Shown here: positions 7,025-14,609 of the stretch, in pieces
Layout of the letters: each line of letters opens with the position of its first letter
Numbering within the stretch: the stretch's first letter is position 1
Assembly: GCF_011421635.1 (NCBI RefSeq)
Contig: NZ_WTLI01000003.1
Coordinates: 1 to 64,000 of the forward strand
Origin: Paenibacillus turpanensis
GTDB lineage: Bacteria > Bacillota > Bacilli > Paenibacillales > YIM-B00363
Reading direction: 5' to 3'
Length of the DNA stretch: 64,000 bases
Position numbers and translations under genes: made by a program
Notes under the pieces: generated by a model
What the model saw: the letters and a program-made list of their open reading frames with translations, nothing else
The model's database searches: none
Told to the model about the DNA's origin: nothing

Positions 7025-8488
7025 GTGCCAATACGAACGGGAACGCAGTTTATCGAGAAGCTGAATGCAATGAAAAATGTGATTTGGGTGGACGGGAAGA
7101 GAGTTGAAGGGCCTCTTTCACAGCATCCTTATTTTTCCGGCATTATTCAAAGCAAGGCCGAGCTGTATGATCTTCAGGCGGAGCCCGATCGTCTGGAGCA
7201 AATGACGTATTCTTCTCCGCTGACGGGGGAGCGTGTCGGGCTGTCCTTTCTGACGCCCGTCTGCCGCGAGGATTTACAGCGGCGCCGCGTGATGATGAGC
7301 GAGTGGGCGAAGCATACGTCGGGATTGATGGGGCGCTCGCCCGATTACATGAACACCGCGATCATGGCGTTTGCCTCGGCGGCCGAGCTGTTTGGCGCCA
7401 AGAATCGGGTGTATGGGGAACGGCTTCGCCGGTTCTACGAGTATTGCCGCGAGCAGGACTTATCAACGGCGCATACGTTTATCCGGCCGCCGGTTGACCG
7501 GCATCATGTGACGAGCGAAGGAACGGATGAACTTCCTTCGCTTTCGGTGATCCGGACCAATGCCGAAGGAATGATTGTCGATGGGGCCCGCCTCATGGCT
7601 ACTCAAGGCGGAGTTACGGATGAGCTGCTTGTATTTCCGTCGTATATCCCGGAAATTTTTGCGGAGGATCGCCATCCGCTGTCGTTTGCCTTTGCGATTC
7701 CGAGCAATACGAAAGGGATCACCTTTCTCGGCCGAACACCCTATCATGAGGGCTCACGTTTTGACTCCCCACTTGGGTCAAGATTTGATGAAATCGATAT
7801 GATCGTTCGTTTTGATCATGTCCTGATTCCTTGGGAACGAGTTTTTTTGTACGGGGACGTTGCGCTTGCGAACCGCATCTATGAGGAATCCGGTTTCTAT
7901 CCGCAGGCGATGCATCAAGTGCTCTGCCGGATGAAAGTCAAGCTGGAATTTATAGCGGGGCTAATGGCTACGATGGCGGAGCTGCTGGAAATCGCAGCAG
8001 CCCCAACCGTGAAGGAATGGCTTCTCGAGGGGTACGAGACTGCGGTTATTTTGGAAGGGATGCTTCTGTCATCTGAGGCTGCCGCTCGTCCGAATCGCTG
8101 GGGAGTCTGGACGCCGTCAGCGGTGCCGCTGTATACAGGGCTGCGCACGTATTCGCGCGTCTATCCGAAGCTGCTTCAGTCGATGCAGCAGCTGGGGGCG
8201 AGTCATTTGTTCTCCAATGCCTCGGCGGCGGACCTGCAGTCGGAGCACGGCGAATGGCTGAGAGGAGTGCTTGGCGCTCCCGACGGTCGCAGCGATGGAG
8301 AACGTAAATCGCACGTCTTTCATGCGGCCCGGGAGCTTTGTGCCAGCTCGTTTGGGGCGCGGCAAAGCGTATATGAGCAGTTCTTTTTCGGCGATCCGAT
8401 GAGGGTGATGGAGCGGTTTTACGAGCAGTGCGATTTGGAAGCTTGCCGGGAGCATACGGATCGTTTTTTAAATGGTTCACGAGATTGA
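7025..8488 (+). CDS. hpaB: HpaB-family flavin-dependent monooxygenase, oxygenase component
   Basis: A 487-residue member of the 4-hydroxyphenylacetate 3-monooxygenase (HpaB) family, which uses FADH2 supplied by a separate reductase to hydroxylate phenolic substrates. Family hallmarks include SLSFLTPVCREDLQRRR-type sequence near the N-terminus, HTSGLMGRSPDYMN near residue 100, FDSPLGSRFDEIDMIVRFDHVLIPWERVFLYGD in the middle and a helical C-terminal third. The frame is open from 6953, but AAGGAG at 7011-7016 fits GTG 7025. Length is usual for the family. No HpaC-type reductase is nearby, so it must use one encoded elsewhere. The exact aromatic substrate cannot be read from sequence. Confidence 0.87.
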   Translation: MPIRTGTQFIEKLNAMKNVIWVDGKRVEGPLSQHPYFSGIIQSKAELYDLQAEPDRLEQMTYSSPLTGERVGLSFLTPVCREDLQRRRVMMSEWAKHTSGLMGRSPDYMNTAIMAFASAAELFGAKNRVYGERLRRFYEYCREQDLSTAHTFIRPPVDRHHVTSEGTDELPSLSVIRTNAEGMIVDGARLMATQGGVTDELLVFPSYIPEIFAEDRHPLSFAFAIPSNTKGITFLGRTPYHEGSRFDSPLGSRFDEIDMIVRFDHVLIPWERVFLYGDVALANRIYEESGFYPQAMHQVLCRMKVKLEFIAGLMATMAELLEIAAAPTVKEWLLEGYETAVILEGMLLSSEAAARPNRWGVWTPSAVPLYTGLRTYSRVYPKLLQSMQQLGASHLFSNASAADLQSEHGEWLRGVLGAPDGRSDGERKSHVFHAARELCASSFGARQSVYEQFFFGDPMRVMERFYEQCDLEACREHTDRFLNGSRD

Positions 8489-8576
8489 TCGGGAATTTTT
8501 GTTTCCATCCAAAATCAGGAAGGGATTTGCGATTCAGCGTCGAATTGCAATTCCATGCGAACATTTGATCTGATTT

Positions 8577-8629
8577 AGCCGCCTAGACCTTCACCGTGCA
8601 GTTTGGAACGAGGGATGGCGGCTTTTTTT
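8577..8629 (+). terminator. Probable terminator after the HpaB-type gene
   Basis: AGCCGCC (8577-8583) pairs with GGCGGCT (8617-8623), followed by seven T. The 33-base loop is long, so an attenuator for the next gene is an alternative. Confidence 0.5.
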
Positions 8630-8703
8630 ACGCGTCGTTCATTATGAAAGGCTTCAATTTTTATGACGGGAAAGGGTTCGTACTAATGAAGGAGGGTAAT
8701 CAG

Positions 8704-9513
8704 ATGTCAATGCTTGAGTGCAGACTGGTTCAAAAAGATGCGATGAAGCTGGTGGGGGTGAGTTTTTCCGGTACATTCCCGGATTCTTTTCCTCATAAAG
8801 CGATGGAGCTTCAGCAGCAATTTTGGAAGCGATGCCATGAAATTGAAGGCAGAGTAGAGGAGGCAGCATTAATTAGCCCGTTTTTTGCGAATGAAAGCTT
8901 TGTCACCTACTGGGCTTGCTGTGAAGTACAACAAGTGGATCGTATTCCCGAAGGCATGGAAGTGATTGAGCTTCCTGCAAAAACATACGCCTCCGTTACC
9001 TGCACGAACCGCACGATTGAGGAAGGCTACCGCGTGCTGGAAGAATGGATCAAGAAGGAACGGCTGCAGAAGGCGGCGAAAAGCTGCAGCGTAGAAATTT
9101 TCTACATCCAAGAAGATGCGGAAGTGGAGCAGGTAGAGCTTCTGGCACCAATACAAACGCCGGCGGTGGACAAGCTGGTTGAACGGATCGACGCTGTGTT
9201 TTTGCCCGTGAACGATCTGGAGGCTTCGCTTTACTGGTACCAAGAGGTGTTCGGGTTTCCGCTGCGCTGGAATAACAGCCGGATGGCCGGTTTAGGGGTG
9301 GGGCCGAATTGCGGATTTCATCTGGTTCAGGTACCGGATTGGCAGCCGCCTCAACAGTACACGCCAATAAACTTTGCCGCGAGAAATGCCGAAGCCGTTC
9401 GGCAAGCGCTTCTCGATAAGGGAGTAAAAGTATCCGATTGGCGCGACGACGAACCGAAACGGTTTGATATATGGGATAATACCGGGAACATCATCAGCTT
9501 GATCCAAATGTAA
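8704..9513 (+). CDS. GyrI-like domain fused to a VOC (glyoxalase-like) domain
   Basis: A 269-residue soluble protein with two domains. Residues 1-150 are a GyrI-like/AraC-effector-binding fold (SMLECRLVQKDAMKLVGVSFSG start, IPAGxY-like EVIELPAKTYASVTC strand, and a YFIQEDAEVEQVELLAPI-type end); residues 155-268 are a vicinal oxygen chelate module (IDAVFLPVNDLEASLYWYQEVFGF, then FDIWDNTGNIISL). There is no DNA-binding domain. The frame is open from 8596, but AAGGAGGG at 8689-8696 selects ATG 8704. GyrI-like domains bind or hydrolyse lipophilic small molecules and VOC domains bind or modify them, so a drug or electrophile sequestering or detoxifying role is plausible but unproven. Confidence 0.82.
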   Translation: MSMLECRLVQKDAMKLVGVSFSGTFPDSFPHKAMELQQQFWKRCHEIEGRVEEAALISPFFANESFVTYWACCEVQQVDRIPEGMEVIELPAKTYASVTCTNRTIEEGYRVLEEWIKKERLQKAAKSCSVEIFYIQEDAEVEQVELLAPIQTPAVDKLVERIDAVFLPVNDLEASLYWYQEVFGFPLRWNNSRMAGLGVGPNCGFHLVQVPDWQPPQQYTPINFAARNAEAVRQALLDKGVKVSDWRDDEPKRFDIWDNTGNIISLIQM

Positions 9514-9521
9514 GGAAATAC

Positions 9522-9604
9522 AAAAAGGCAGATCGCATGAAGCCATGCCTCCGATGTTAGTTGTCTATTCATTCGGAGGCCGTTCGGTGCGGTCTGCCTT
9601 TTGC
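9522..9604. terminator. Bidirectional terminator between convergent genes
   Basis: AAAAGGCAG..CGCA pairs with TGCG..CTGCCTTTT; a nested GCCTCCGA/TCGGAGGC stem fills the loop. A-tract and T-tract on either side suit both flanking genes. Confidence 0.85.
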
Positions 9605-9616
9605 TTTTATGTGAGG

Positions 9617-10153
9617 CTAATGATGCGTGCCAGAGGTTTCGCCTTTGGATGTATGGGTCTGCTGATATTCCCGCTCAAAGCGTTCTTTGACCGAATCGTT
9701 GCTGTCTTGAATAATAAATCGAATTTCACGATATTCCCGCAGGTCTTGATGGACGGCCTCCAGGTCATGCTGGTCCGCGTGTTCCTCAATCCGATCTATA
9801 ACGGACAAAACAACCGTTTCGTAAGCGGTGGAAAAGCTGTCATCCACATCGCTTGTCTTGCGGAAATTCATGTAATGGCGTTTGAAGGCCTCAATAAGGG
9901 TCTCCTGTTCCGGGAAACGTTTGTCTCCTTCATCCGAATTGCGTCCCCGTTCAAGCAGGGAGTCGAAGATGCTGCGGATAACAGGGAGCGGGTCGGCACC
10001 CGGCTTTGTCAAATCCATGCTCATATCGGTAAGCATCGCCTCGAGTGCTTTCATTTGCAGCTCATGCTTCGTCATTTCTTCCGTAGAGGTGACCTTAATT
10101 TGTATATCCTCGTTATACGAGATATCCAGTCGATTGATGTGTTCGAATTCCAT
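9617..10153 (-). CDS. Hypothetical acidic helical protein
   Basis: A 178-residue soluble, charged protein with no recognised domain. It begins with a predicted beta segment (HINRLDISYNEDIQIKVTS), then runs as several helices rich in Glu, Asp and Arg, and ends in a His-rich HTSKGETSGTHH tail. An earlier in-frame ATG lies four codons upstream but itself supplies the GGAGG that best serves ATG 10153. It is a single gene, convergent with the GyrI-VOC gene and divergent from the pectate lyase. I do not recognise it; no membrane segment or signal peptide is present. Confidence 0.6.
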   Translation of the reverse strand: MEFEHINRLDISYNEDIQIKVTSTEEMTKHELQMKALEAMLTDMSMDLTKPGADPLPVIRSIFDSLLERGRNSDEGDKRFPEQETLIEAFKRHYMNFRKTSDVDDSFSTAYETVVLSVIDRIEEHADQHDLEAVHQDLREYREIRFIIQDSNDSVKERFEREYQQTHTSKGETSGTHH

Positions 10154-10353
10154 GATTTCCTCCATTTTACATGGTAATGTAAACCGAAACGGAGGTGATT
10201 ATGTATGGCGGGAGAAAGTTCTTCTACTTTTTTGCACAAATTTAGACATTTAACCATATTAATAATCATTTTCAATTTTGAATAATCATAAGTTGTAATT
10301 TTAGTAATTCCTCAAAAAATGATTATTTTTGTAATTCCAACTTTTATGTAGCA

Positions 10354-10367
10354 TGAAAGCGTGTACA
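10354..10367. promoter_or_regulatory. cre-like site (CcpA) upstream of pectate lyase
   Basis: TGAAAGCGTGTACA matches the Bacillus cre consensus TGWAANCGNTNWCA in all but one fixed position. Catabolite repression of pectin degradation is well known in Bacilli. Confidence 0.55.
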
Positions 10368-10463
10368 AGCTAGGGAGGTGAAATACGCAGCTTGTATCGA
10401 ACCAGCTTTAAATCTTTCAATTAAAGTTGAATGCAAGCAAAAACGCTAGTCAAACAAATTAAC

Positions 10464-10480
10464 CGGAAATCGTTTCCGGA
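10464..10480. promoter_or_regulatory. 17-bp palindrome before the pectate lyase gene
   Basis: CCGGAAA-TCG-TTTCCGG is a perfect 7-bp inverted repeat around a CG-containing centre, the general shape of a LacI-family operator. It lies 20 bases before the start codon, just before the ribosome site. Confidence 0.45.
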
Positions 10481-10499
10481 ACAAATGGAGGAATGAATT

Positions 10500-11168
10500 A
10501 TGAAAAAAGTAACGGGTACTCTTCTCTCTCTAAGCTTGGTGGCCTCTCTCTTTGCGGCGGTTCCGGCTGCCCAAGCGGCAACGACTGTGAATGAAACCAT
10601 TATCGTTAAAGCTGGACAAACCTTTGATGGAGGCGGTAAGACTTATGTTGCCAACAGCAGCACTCTTGGCGACGGAAGCCAGGCCGAAGGACAGAAGCCG
10701 GTGTTTAGACTTGAAAAGGGAGCTACCTTGAAAAACGTAGTACTGGGTGCACCTGCAGCCGACGGCGTACATTGTTACGGTGACTGCACGGTTCAAAACG
10801 TTCACTGGCAGGATGTTGGCGAGGACGCGTTGACGCTGAAGTCTGCCGGAAATGTGAATATTATCGGCGGCTCCGCATATAAGGCATATGACAAGGTATT
10901 CCAAATGAACGCAGCCGGCAAAATTACAATCACAAACTTTAGAGCGGACGATATCGGCAAGCTTGTCCGTCAAAACGGTGGCAGCAGCTACAAAGTTGAA
11001 ATGATCGTAGACAGAAGCCATATTACTAATGTAAAGGACTCCATCCTGAGAACGGACAGCAGCACGAGCACAGGACGTATCACGAACACAAGATATTCGA
11101 ACGTACCGACGCTGTTCAAAGGCTTCAGTTCCTCCAATACTTATCAGTCCGGCAACACGAAGTATTAA
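10500..11168 (+). CDS. Secreted pectate lyase, polysaccharide lyase family 3
   Basis: A 222-residue exported enzyme that cleaves polygalacturonate by beta-elimination. Residues 1-26 are a classical signal peptide (MKKVTGTLL core, cleavage after AQA). The mature part begins [22 protein letters not shown] and continues as a right-handed parallel beta-helix with the PL3 signatures [43 protein letters not shown] and a late [15 protein letters not shown] segment. Length is typical of Bacillus PL3 lyases of about 200 mature residues. GGAGG precedes the ATG. It is the only recognisable extracellular pectin enzyme here and would supply unsaturated oligogalacturonides to the importers and GH105 enzymes further along. 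Confidence 0.93.
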   Translation: MKKVTGTLLSLSLVASLFAAVPAAQAATTVNETIIVKAGQTFDGGGKTYVANSSTLGDGSQAEGQKPVFRLEKGATLKNVVLGAPAADGVHCYGDCTVQNVHWQDVGEDALTLKSAGNVNIIGGSAYKAYDKVFQMNAAGKITITNFRADDIGKLVRQNGGSSYKVEMIVDRSHITNVKDSILRTDSSTSTGRITNTRYSNVPTLFKGFSSSNTYQSGNTKY

Positions 11169-11184
11169 GATATACTGCCCGCGT

Positions 11185-11221
11185 AAAAAGGCCTGTTGAG
11201 TTAACGCTCAATAGGCTTTTT
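11185..11221 (+). terminator. Rho-independent terminator after the pectate lyase
   Basis: AAAAGGCCTgTTGAG pairs with CTCAAtAGGCTTTT around TTAACG, with a T-run. Confidence 0.85.
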
Positions 11222-11314
11222 GACGCTTAAACTGACGCTGTTTTCGAAAACTTTGTTGTTTTTAATATAGATGAAAGGGGACTTCCCACGGAGTTCCCTT
11301 ACTAACTAGACTTT

Positions 11315-11713
11315 TTAAACTTCTATTGTTCCAATGATCGTTTTAATACGTTCTTGCTCTTCGCCCTTATTTAAGTATTCGAAAAATCCAAGTTGATTTC
11401 CCCAAGGGTCTGTGAAAGTTCCCCATTTCACTGGTACTTCAGGTCTTGAATGTATTTCAAAACTACCAATCTTTAAATCTTCTATCAGTCTGTCTCTTTC
11501 AGCTTCAATGTTAGTAACTCCTAAACGTAAAGGTCCGTTACCCTCGGTAAGAGTTCCTTCTGCGACCTGCAACCAACAACCAGGAATGAGTTCCCACTCT
11601 GCAAATCCCTCGTGTGGGGTAAAATCAGGCTTTTTATTAAGTAATATTTCATACCACTTTTGCCCTTCTTCAATATTGGCAACTCTAACCTGAGTAGTCA
11701 TTTCAAAAATCAT
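11315..11713 (-). CDS. VOC (glyoxalase/bleomycin-resistance-like) protein
   Basis: A 132-residue single VOC-fold protein with the paired beta-alpha-beta modules of the superfamily: TQVRVANIEEGQKWYEILLNK at the start and KWGTFTDPWGNQLGFFEYL near the end, the latter carrying the conserved DPxGN turn. Members include glyoxalases, fosfomycin thiol transferases and many of unknown role. Candidate metal ligands are incomplete, so enzymatic activity is uncertain. GAGGGGG precedes the ATG. The gene is clearly AT-richer than its neighbours, which may mean recent acquisition. A weak inverted repeat (11274-11300) could terminate it. Confidence 0.8.
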   Translation of the reverse strand: MIFEMTTQVRVANIEEGQKWYEILLNKKPDFTPHEGFAEWELIPGCWLQVAEGTLTEGNGPLRLGVTNIEAERDRLIEDLKIGSFEIHSRPEVPVKWGTFTDPWGNQLGFFEYLNKGEEQERIKTIIGTIEV

Positions 11714-11778
11714 CTAAGTCCCCCTCAAATATGTATTATTAAGGAAGCAATAATCTAACGGTAACAGGGTTATTGCCT

Positions 11779-11994
11779 TTATTTCTTCCGCATTTCGAAA
11801 AATTCACAGCTCGTTCTACTGTGGTAGGTTACATCGCTTACGCCGGATTGGATAACTACCGTCTCCTCGTCAAACCGGATAATCGTGCCCCCGGAATCGA
11901 CGATCAAATCATCTTTAAAAACGCGGATTCCGCGCTCCTTCTCCATGGCTTCCGAGAAATCCTGATCCGTCGTAAGCTTGCGATTTTGCGCCAT
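11779..11994 (-). CDS. Small conserved-looking hypothetical protein
   Basis: A 71-residue soluble protein predicted to be mostly beta strands: VFKDDLIVDSGGTIIRFDEETVVIQSGV reads like a small SH3- or Hfq-like barrel. A GGAGA-containing ribosome site precedes the ATG. It lies 63 bases after the 99-residue gene upstream and 65 before the VOC gene, all leftward, so the three may be cotranscribed. I do not recognise a family. Confidence 0.6.
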   Translation of the reverse strand: MAQNRKLTTDQDFSEAMEKERGIRVFKDDLIVDSGGTIIRFDEETVVIQSGVSDVTYHSRTSCEFFEMRKK

Positions 11995-12057
11995 TCCTAC
12001 ATCTCCTCTCTTTTTATCTAAACGTTGATATTCGGGTGCTTCAGCTCTTCTGGGAGC

Positions 12058-12357
12058 TTACAATTTGAACCGGCGTATATGACTCCAGAGCTTCTCTTGC
12101 TGCAATATTTGTTTTTGTTTTTTTCCAAGTAAATCGAAATGAGGGTAAGGCGGCCGGTGGTGGATATAGATTGGATCCAATCCGTGCGATCTGCACCAAG
12201 CTTTAAGCTTTGGGAGATCCGAGCAGCCTACCTTCGTCACGGTTTTCATGCCTGGAAAGCGCGGGTCTATCCAATAATGCGTCAAAAATGCGATTTCTCC
12301 GCGTGACACCGCCTCTTTCCAAGCTCCCAGCTCTTCTTTGGAAATACCGAAAGCCAT
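12058..12357 (-). CDS. Hypothetical protein resembling Bacillus YneQ
   Basis: A 99-residue soluble basic protein starting MAFGISKEELGAWK, with THYWIDPRFPGMKTVTKVGC and YIHHRPPYPHFDLLG segments rich in His, Trp and Tyr. I recall a very similar pattern in B. subtilis YneQ, a protein of unknown function and the same length; this is from memory only. A GGAAGG ribosome site lies about 11 bases before the ATG. The Cys and clustered His could bind a metal, but no known site is formed. Confidence 0.65.
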   Translation of the reverse strand: MAFGISKEELGAWKEAVSRGEIAFLTHYWIDPRFPGMKTVTKVGCSDLPKLKAWCRSHGLDPIYIHHRPPYPHFDLLGKKQKQILQQEKLWSHIRRFKL

Positions 12358-12522
12358 ACGCTGGTTTCCTTCCTATGCTTGTTTTTGTCCGGTTTCCATT
12401 ATAGCAAGTATAGCAGGAAGTAGGAACGATCTCACGCAGGGTAAAGCAGGAAATGCTGGGAACAATGCCGAATATAAAACCCCTTGAAAGCTTGCAAATT
12501 TTAACATAGCGGGGACAACAAG

Positions 12523-13794
12523 ATGCATATAGGCAGCCGAATCCGGCAGGCGCGACTATTTAAGAGGATGACCCAATCGGAGCTTTGTCAAGGAATCTCC
12601 TCTATCGCATATTTAAGTCAGGTAGAGACGAATGCGGCAAAGCCCTCCGCTCCATTTATACAAAAAATTGCGGAAAGGCTTGGGGCTTCGCCGGAGCTTT
12701 TAACAGAGTCTTACCATGAGGAAATGGGGGAACAGCTTTACATCAGGTTTAAGCAATACTGGGCCGAGGATATTTTTACCGAAGAGACAGGGCTGCTGCT
12801 TCATATTTACGCCGAGGAAATGCTGCCAAATCGGATCTATTTAATGATTTATTCCATGCTGATCCGCTACCATAATTTACGGACGCATTTGAAGGAAGCC
12901 AAGCAATATTACGAAAAATCGATACAGCTTTTGCGGCTTGACGATCCGTCAGCGGAGAAGGAGCTTTTTTATTACTACTATTTGTCCGCAGGGGTGCTGT
13001 TCTGGGAGCTGACGGATTTCAACCGCGCAAATCAGTTTTTCTTCCGCTGTGAGCTGCTGTCGGAAGCGGTGGGAGAGCGGGAAAAGGCACGGCTTTGCTA
13101 TAATTTAAGTCTCCTCAACCAGAGGATTAATGAGGATAAAACGGTTAGTTTGCATTACTCCGGCAGAGCCTGCGAGCATCTGAAGGCTTCTGGCGATAAG
13201 AAGAGACTCATTCAGCTGCTTACCGCTAGAGCCATTCAATTTTTGCTTGTGAACCGGGAAGCTGAGGCGATGCAGTGTTTGGCTGAGGCGGAGCAGTATG
13301 CAGGCGGCGATGACCCGGATGTGGTTTCAGGCATGCATTATAATTACGGAAGAGTCTATCAGCTGACAGGGAAGTTTGCAGAGGCCGAGGAATGCTTTCT
13401 ACAGGCGCTCCGCGTACTAAAACATTATCCGCATGATATGAAAATCATGAACAGCTATAAGCGGCTCATTGAGCTGTATATTGAGCAAAAAAATTGGGTG
13501 GCCGTGGACGAAGTGCTGCAGTCAGCCTACGCGATTTTACATAAAAATAAAGAGGTCGTTTTCGATGTGGAGCTGTATCGACTCGCGATCAAGCTTCATA
13601 AGATTAAAGCGGACTACCAGCGGTATGAAAAGGAGCTGCAGAAGCTCATCGACCGCTGTATCGAGCTGAAGCTGTTTCATCATGTGAAGACGCTGGCGGC
13701 GGAGCTCGGGACATACTACTTTGAGAAAAAAGCATATAAAAAGTCGTCGCAGTATTTACTGCTGGCGCAGCAGTACGAGCCGATTTCCTTATGA
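12523..13794 (+). CDS. Xre-type helix-turn-helix regulator with TPR repeats
   Basis: A 423-residue cytoplasmic regulator. Residues 1-62 are a Cro/C1 helix-turn-helix (GSRIRQARLFKRMTQSELCQ, then ISSIAYLSQVE); the rest is all-helical with tetratricopeptide pairs such as AKQYYEKSIQLL, ANQFFFRCELLSEAVG and FAEAEECFLQALRVL. This is the layout of PlcR/Rgg/NprR-like quorum-sensing receptors and of related Bacillus and Paenibacillus regulators that bind secreted peptides in the TPR groove. No pro-peptide gene is evident immediately downstream: the 3' end overlaps the convergent thpR gene by six bases. Peptide sensing is therefore possible but not shown. Confidence 0.87.
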   Translation: MHIGSRIRQARLFKRMTQSELCQGISSIAYLSQVETNAAKPSAPFIQKIAERLGASPELLTESYHEEMGEQLYIRFKQYWAEDIFTEETGLLLHIYAEEMLPNRIYLMIYSMLIRYHNLRTHLKEAKQYYEKSIQLLRLDDPSAEKELFYYYYLSAGVLFWELTDFNRANQFFFRCELLSEAVGEREKARLCYNLSLLNQRINEDKTVSLHYSGRACEHLKASGDKKRLIQLLTARAIQFLLVNREAEAMQCLAEAEQYAGGDDPDVVSGMHYNYGRVYQLTGKFAEAEECFLQALRVLKHYPHDMKIMNSYKRLIELYIEQKNWVAVDEVLQSAYAILHKNKEVVFDVELYRLAIKLHKIKADYQRYEKELQKLIDRCIELKLFHHVKTLAAELGTYYFEKKAYKKSSQYLLLAQQYEPISL

Positions 13795-14406
13795 AGAGGA
13801 AACCGGCTCTTTTTGTTGGCCCGACGGCTGTGACGGGAGGGGATAACTCTGCAGCGCGTGATACATCGGAAGCTGCTGCAGCCTGCTTTCATAAAGCAGG
13901 AAGGAGTCGGACTGCCAGCCGGTTGCTGCGGATTCCCAAGCAGGATCCGCCGAAGGAAGCTCGAACCGGGTGCCGGGACCGCCGTTCCATTTGCGAGCGA
14001 TCGTAATGTGCGGGCGGAATGTTTTGTCTTCGGGGGCGAAGCCGTAAGGCTGCACCGCCCGTTCCACGGCTTGGTGCAGCCGCTGCAGCACCTCCAGCTC
14101 TCCCTTTACGCCAACCCATAGAATGGAGGGCGACTTGGGCGGACCGAAGCTGCCGAGTCCATTCAGCTGCAAAGAAAACGACGTCAACTCCTGAGCAGCC
14201 TTTTGAAAAGCGGGACCTATGCCTTCGAGCTGCTCTTGACGCACATCGCCGAGAAATTTGAGTGTAATATGAAAATCCTCGCGATGCACCCACTTATGAA
14301 ATGAAAGCTGCTTGCGAAGCTGAGCGGTATAATGCTGCAGCGTATCTTTGATGGAATCCGGAAGCGGCACCGCTGCGAACAGCCGCTTGGTTGGCTCTTT
14401 TCCCAT
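13789..14406 (-). CDS. thpR: RNA 2',3'-cyclic phosphodiesterase ThpR
   Basis: A 205-residue member of the 2H phosphoesterase superfamily (formerly 2'-5' RNA ligase, LigT). Both catalytic HxTx motifs are present: HITL at His46 and HITI at His133, in two symmetrical halves. It opens 2',3'-cyclic phosphates on RNA to 2'-phosphates. The length is slightly above the usual 180-190 because of a hydrophilic C-terminal tail (SQPSGQQKEPVSSS). AAAGGAG precedes the ATG. Its stop region overlaps the end of the convergent Xre-TPR gene, so no terminator separates them. Confidence 0.92.
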   Translation of the reverse strand: MGKEPTKRLFAAVPLPDSIKDTLQHYTAQLRKQLSFHKWVHREDFHITLKFLGDVRQEQLEGIGPAFQKAAQELTSFSLQLNGLGSFGPPKSPSILWVGVKGELEVLQRLHQAVERAVQPYGFAPEDKTFRPHITIARKWNGGPGTRFELPSADPAWESAATGWQSDSFLLYESRLQQLPMYHALQSYPLPSQPSGQQKEPVSSS

Positions 14407-14609
14407 GAAATGTGCTCCTTTCGTCTATACAGAGTGGTGTAAATTGGAATGTCCTTTAGTATGACCGAAATCGGGCAGTTTCATCGCGATAACGCCTTCT
14501 CCCGCGAATATACTTGTATAGGGTGACATTTTATTTCCAATGTAAGCGATTCCGCAAGGATTTAAGGCAGGGGGCGGCGAATGTTTTCTGGGAAAAGGAG
14601 GGAACTGCT

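Larger units (their letters stand above)
10166..10499 (+). other. AT-rich leader region of the pectate lyase gene
   Basis: A 334-base gap, strongly AT-rich up to about 10350, without a convincing open frame. It holds a cre-like sequence (10354-10367), an 8-bp inverted repeat TACAAGCT/AGCTTGTA (10364-10371 and 10389-10396) enclosing an AGGGAGGTGA sequence, and a perfect palindrome at 10464-10480. I could not fix a -35/-10 pair with confidence; the long structured leader may stabilise the message. Confidence 0.5.

Noticed and set aside
8530-8630. Possible T-box riboswitch in the leader before the GyrI-VOC gene
   Set aside because: The AGGGTGGNACCGCG core is absent; the stem with T-run is better explained as a terminator.
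9545-10177. Rightward 210-codon frame opposite the hypothetical gene
   Set aside because: It begins inside the bidirectional terminator, and the leftward gene has the better ribosome site and charged, protein-like composition.
14541-14554. cre-like sequence TGTAAGCGATTCCG before kinase A
   Set aside because: Two mismatches at fixed positions; below the quality of the other candidates.
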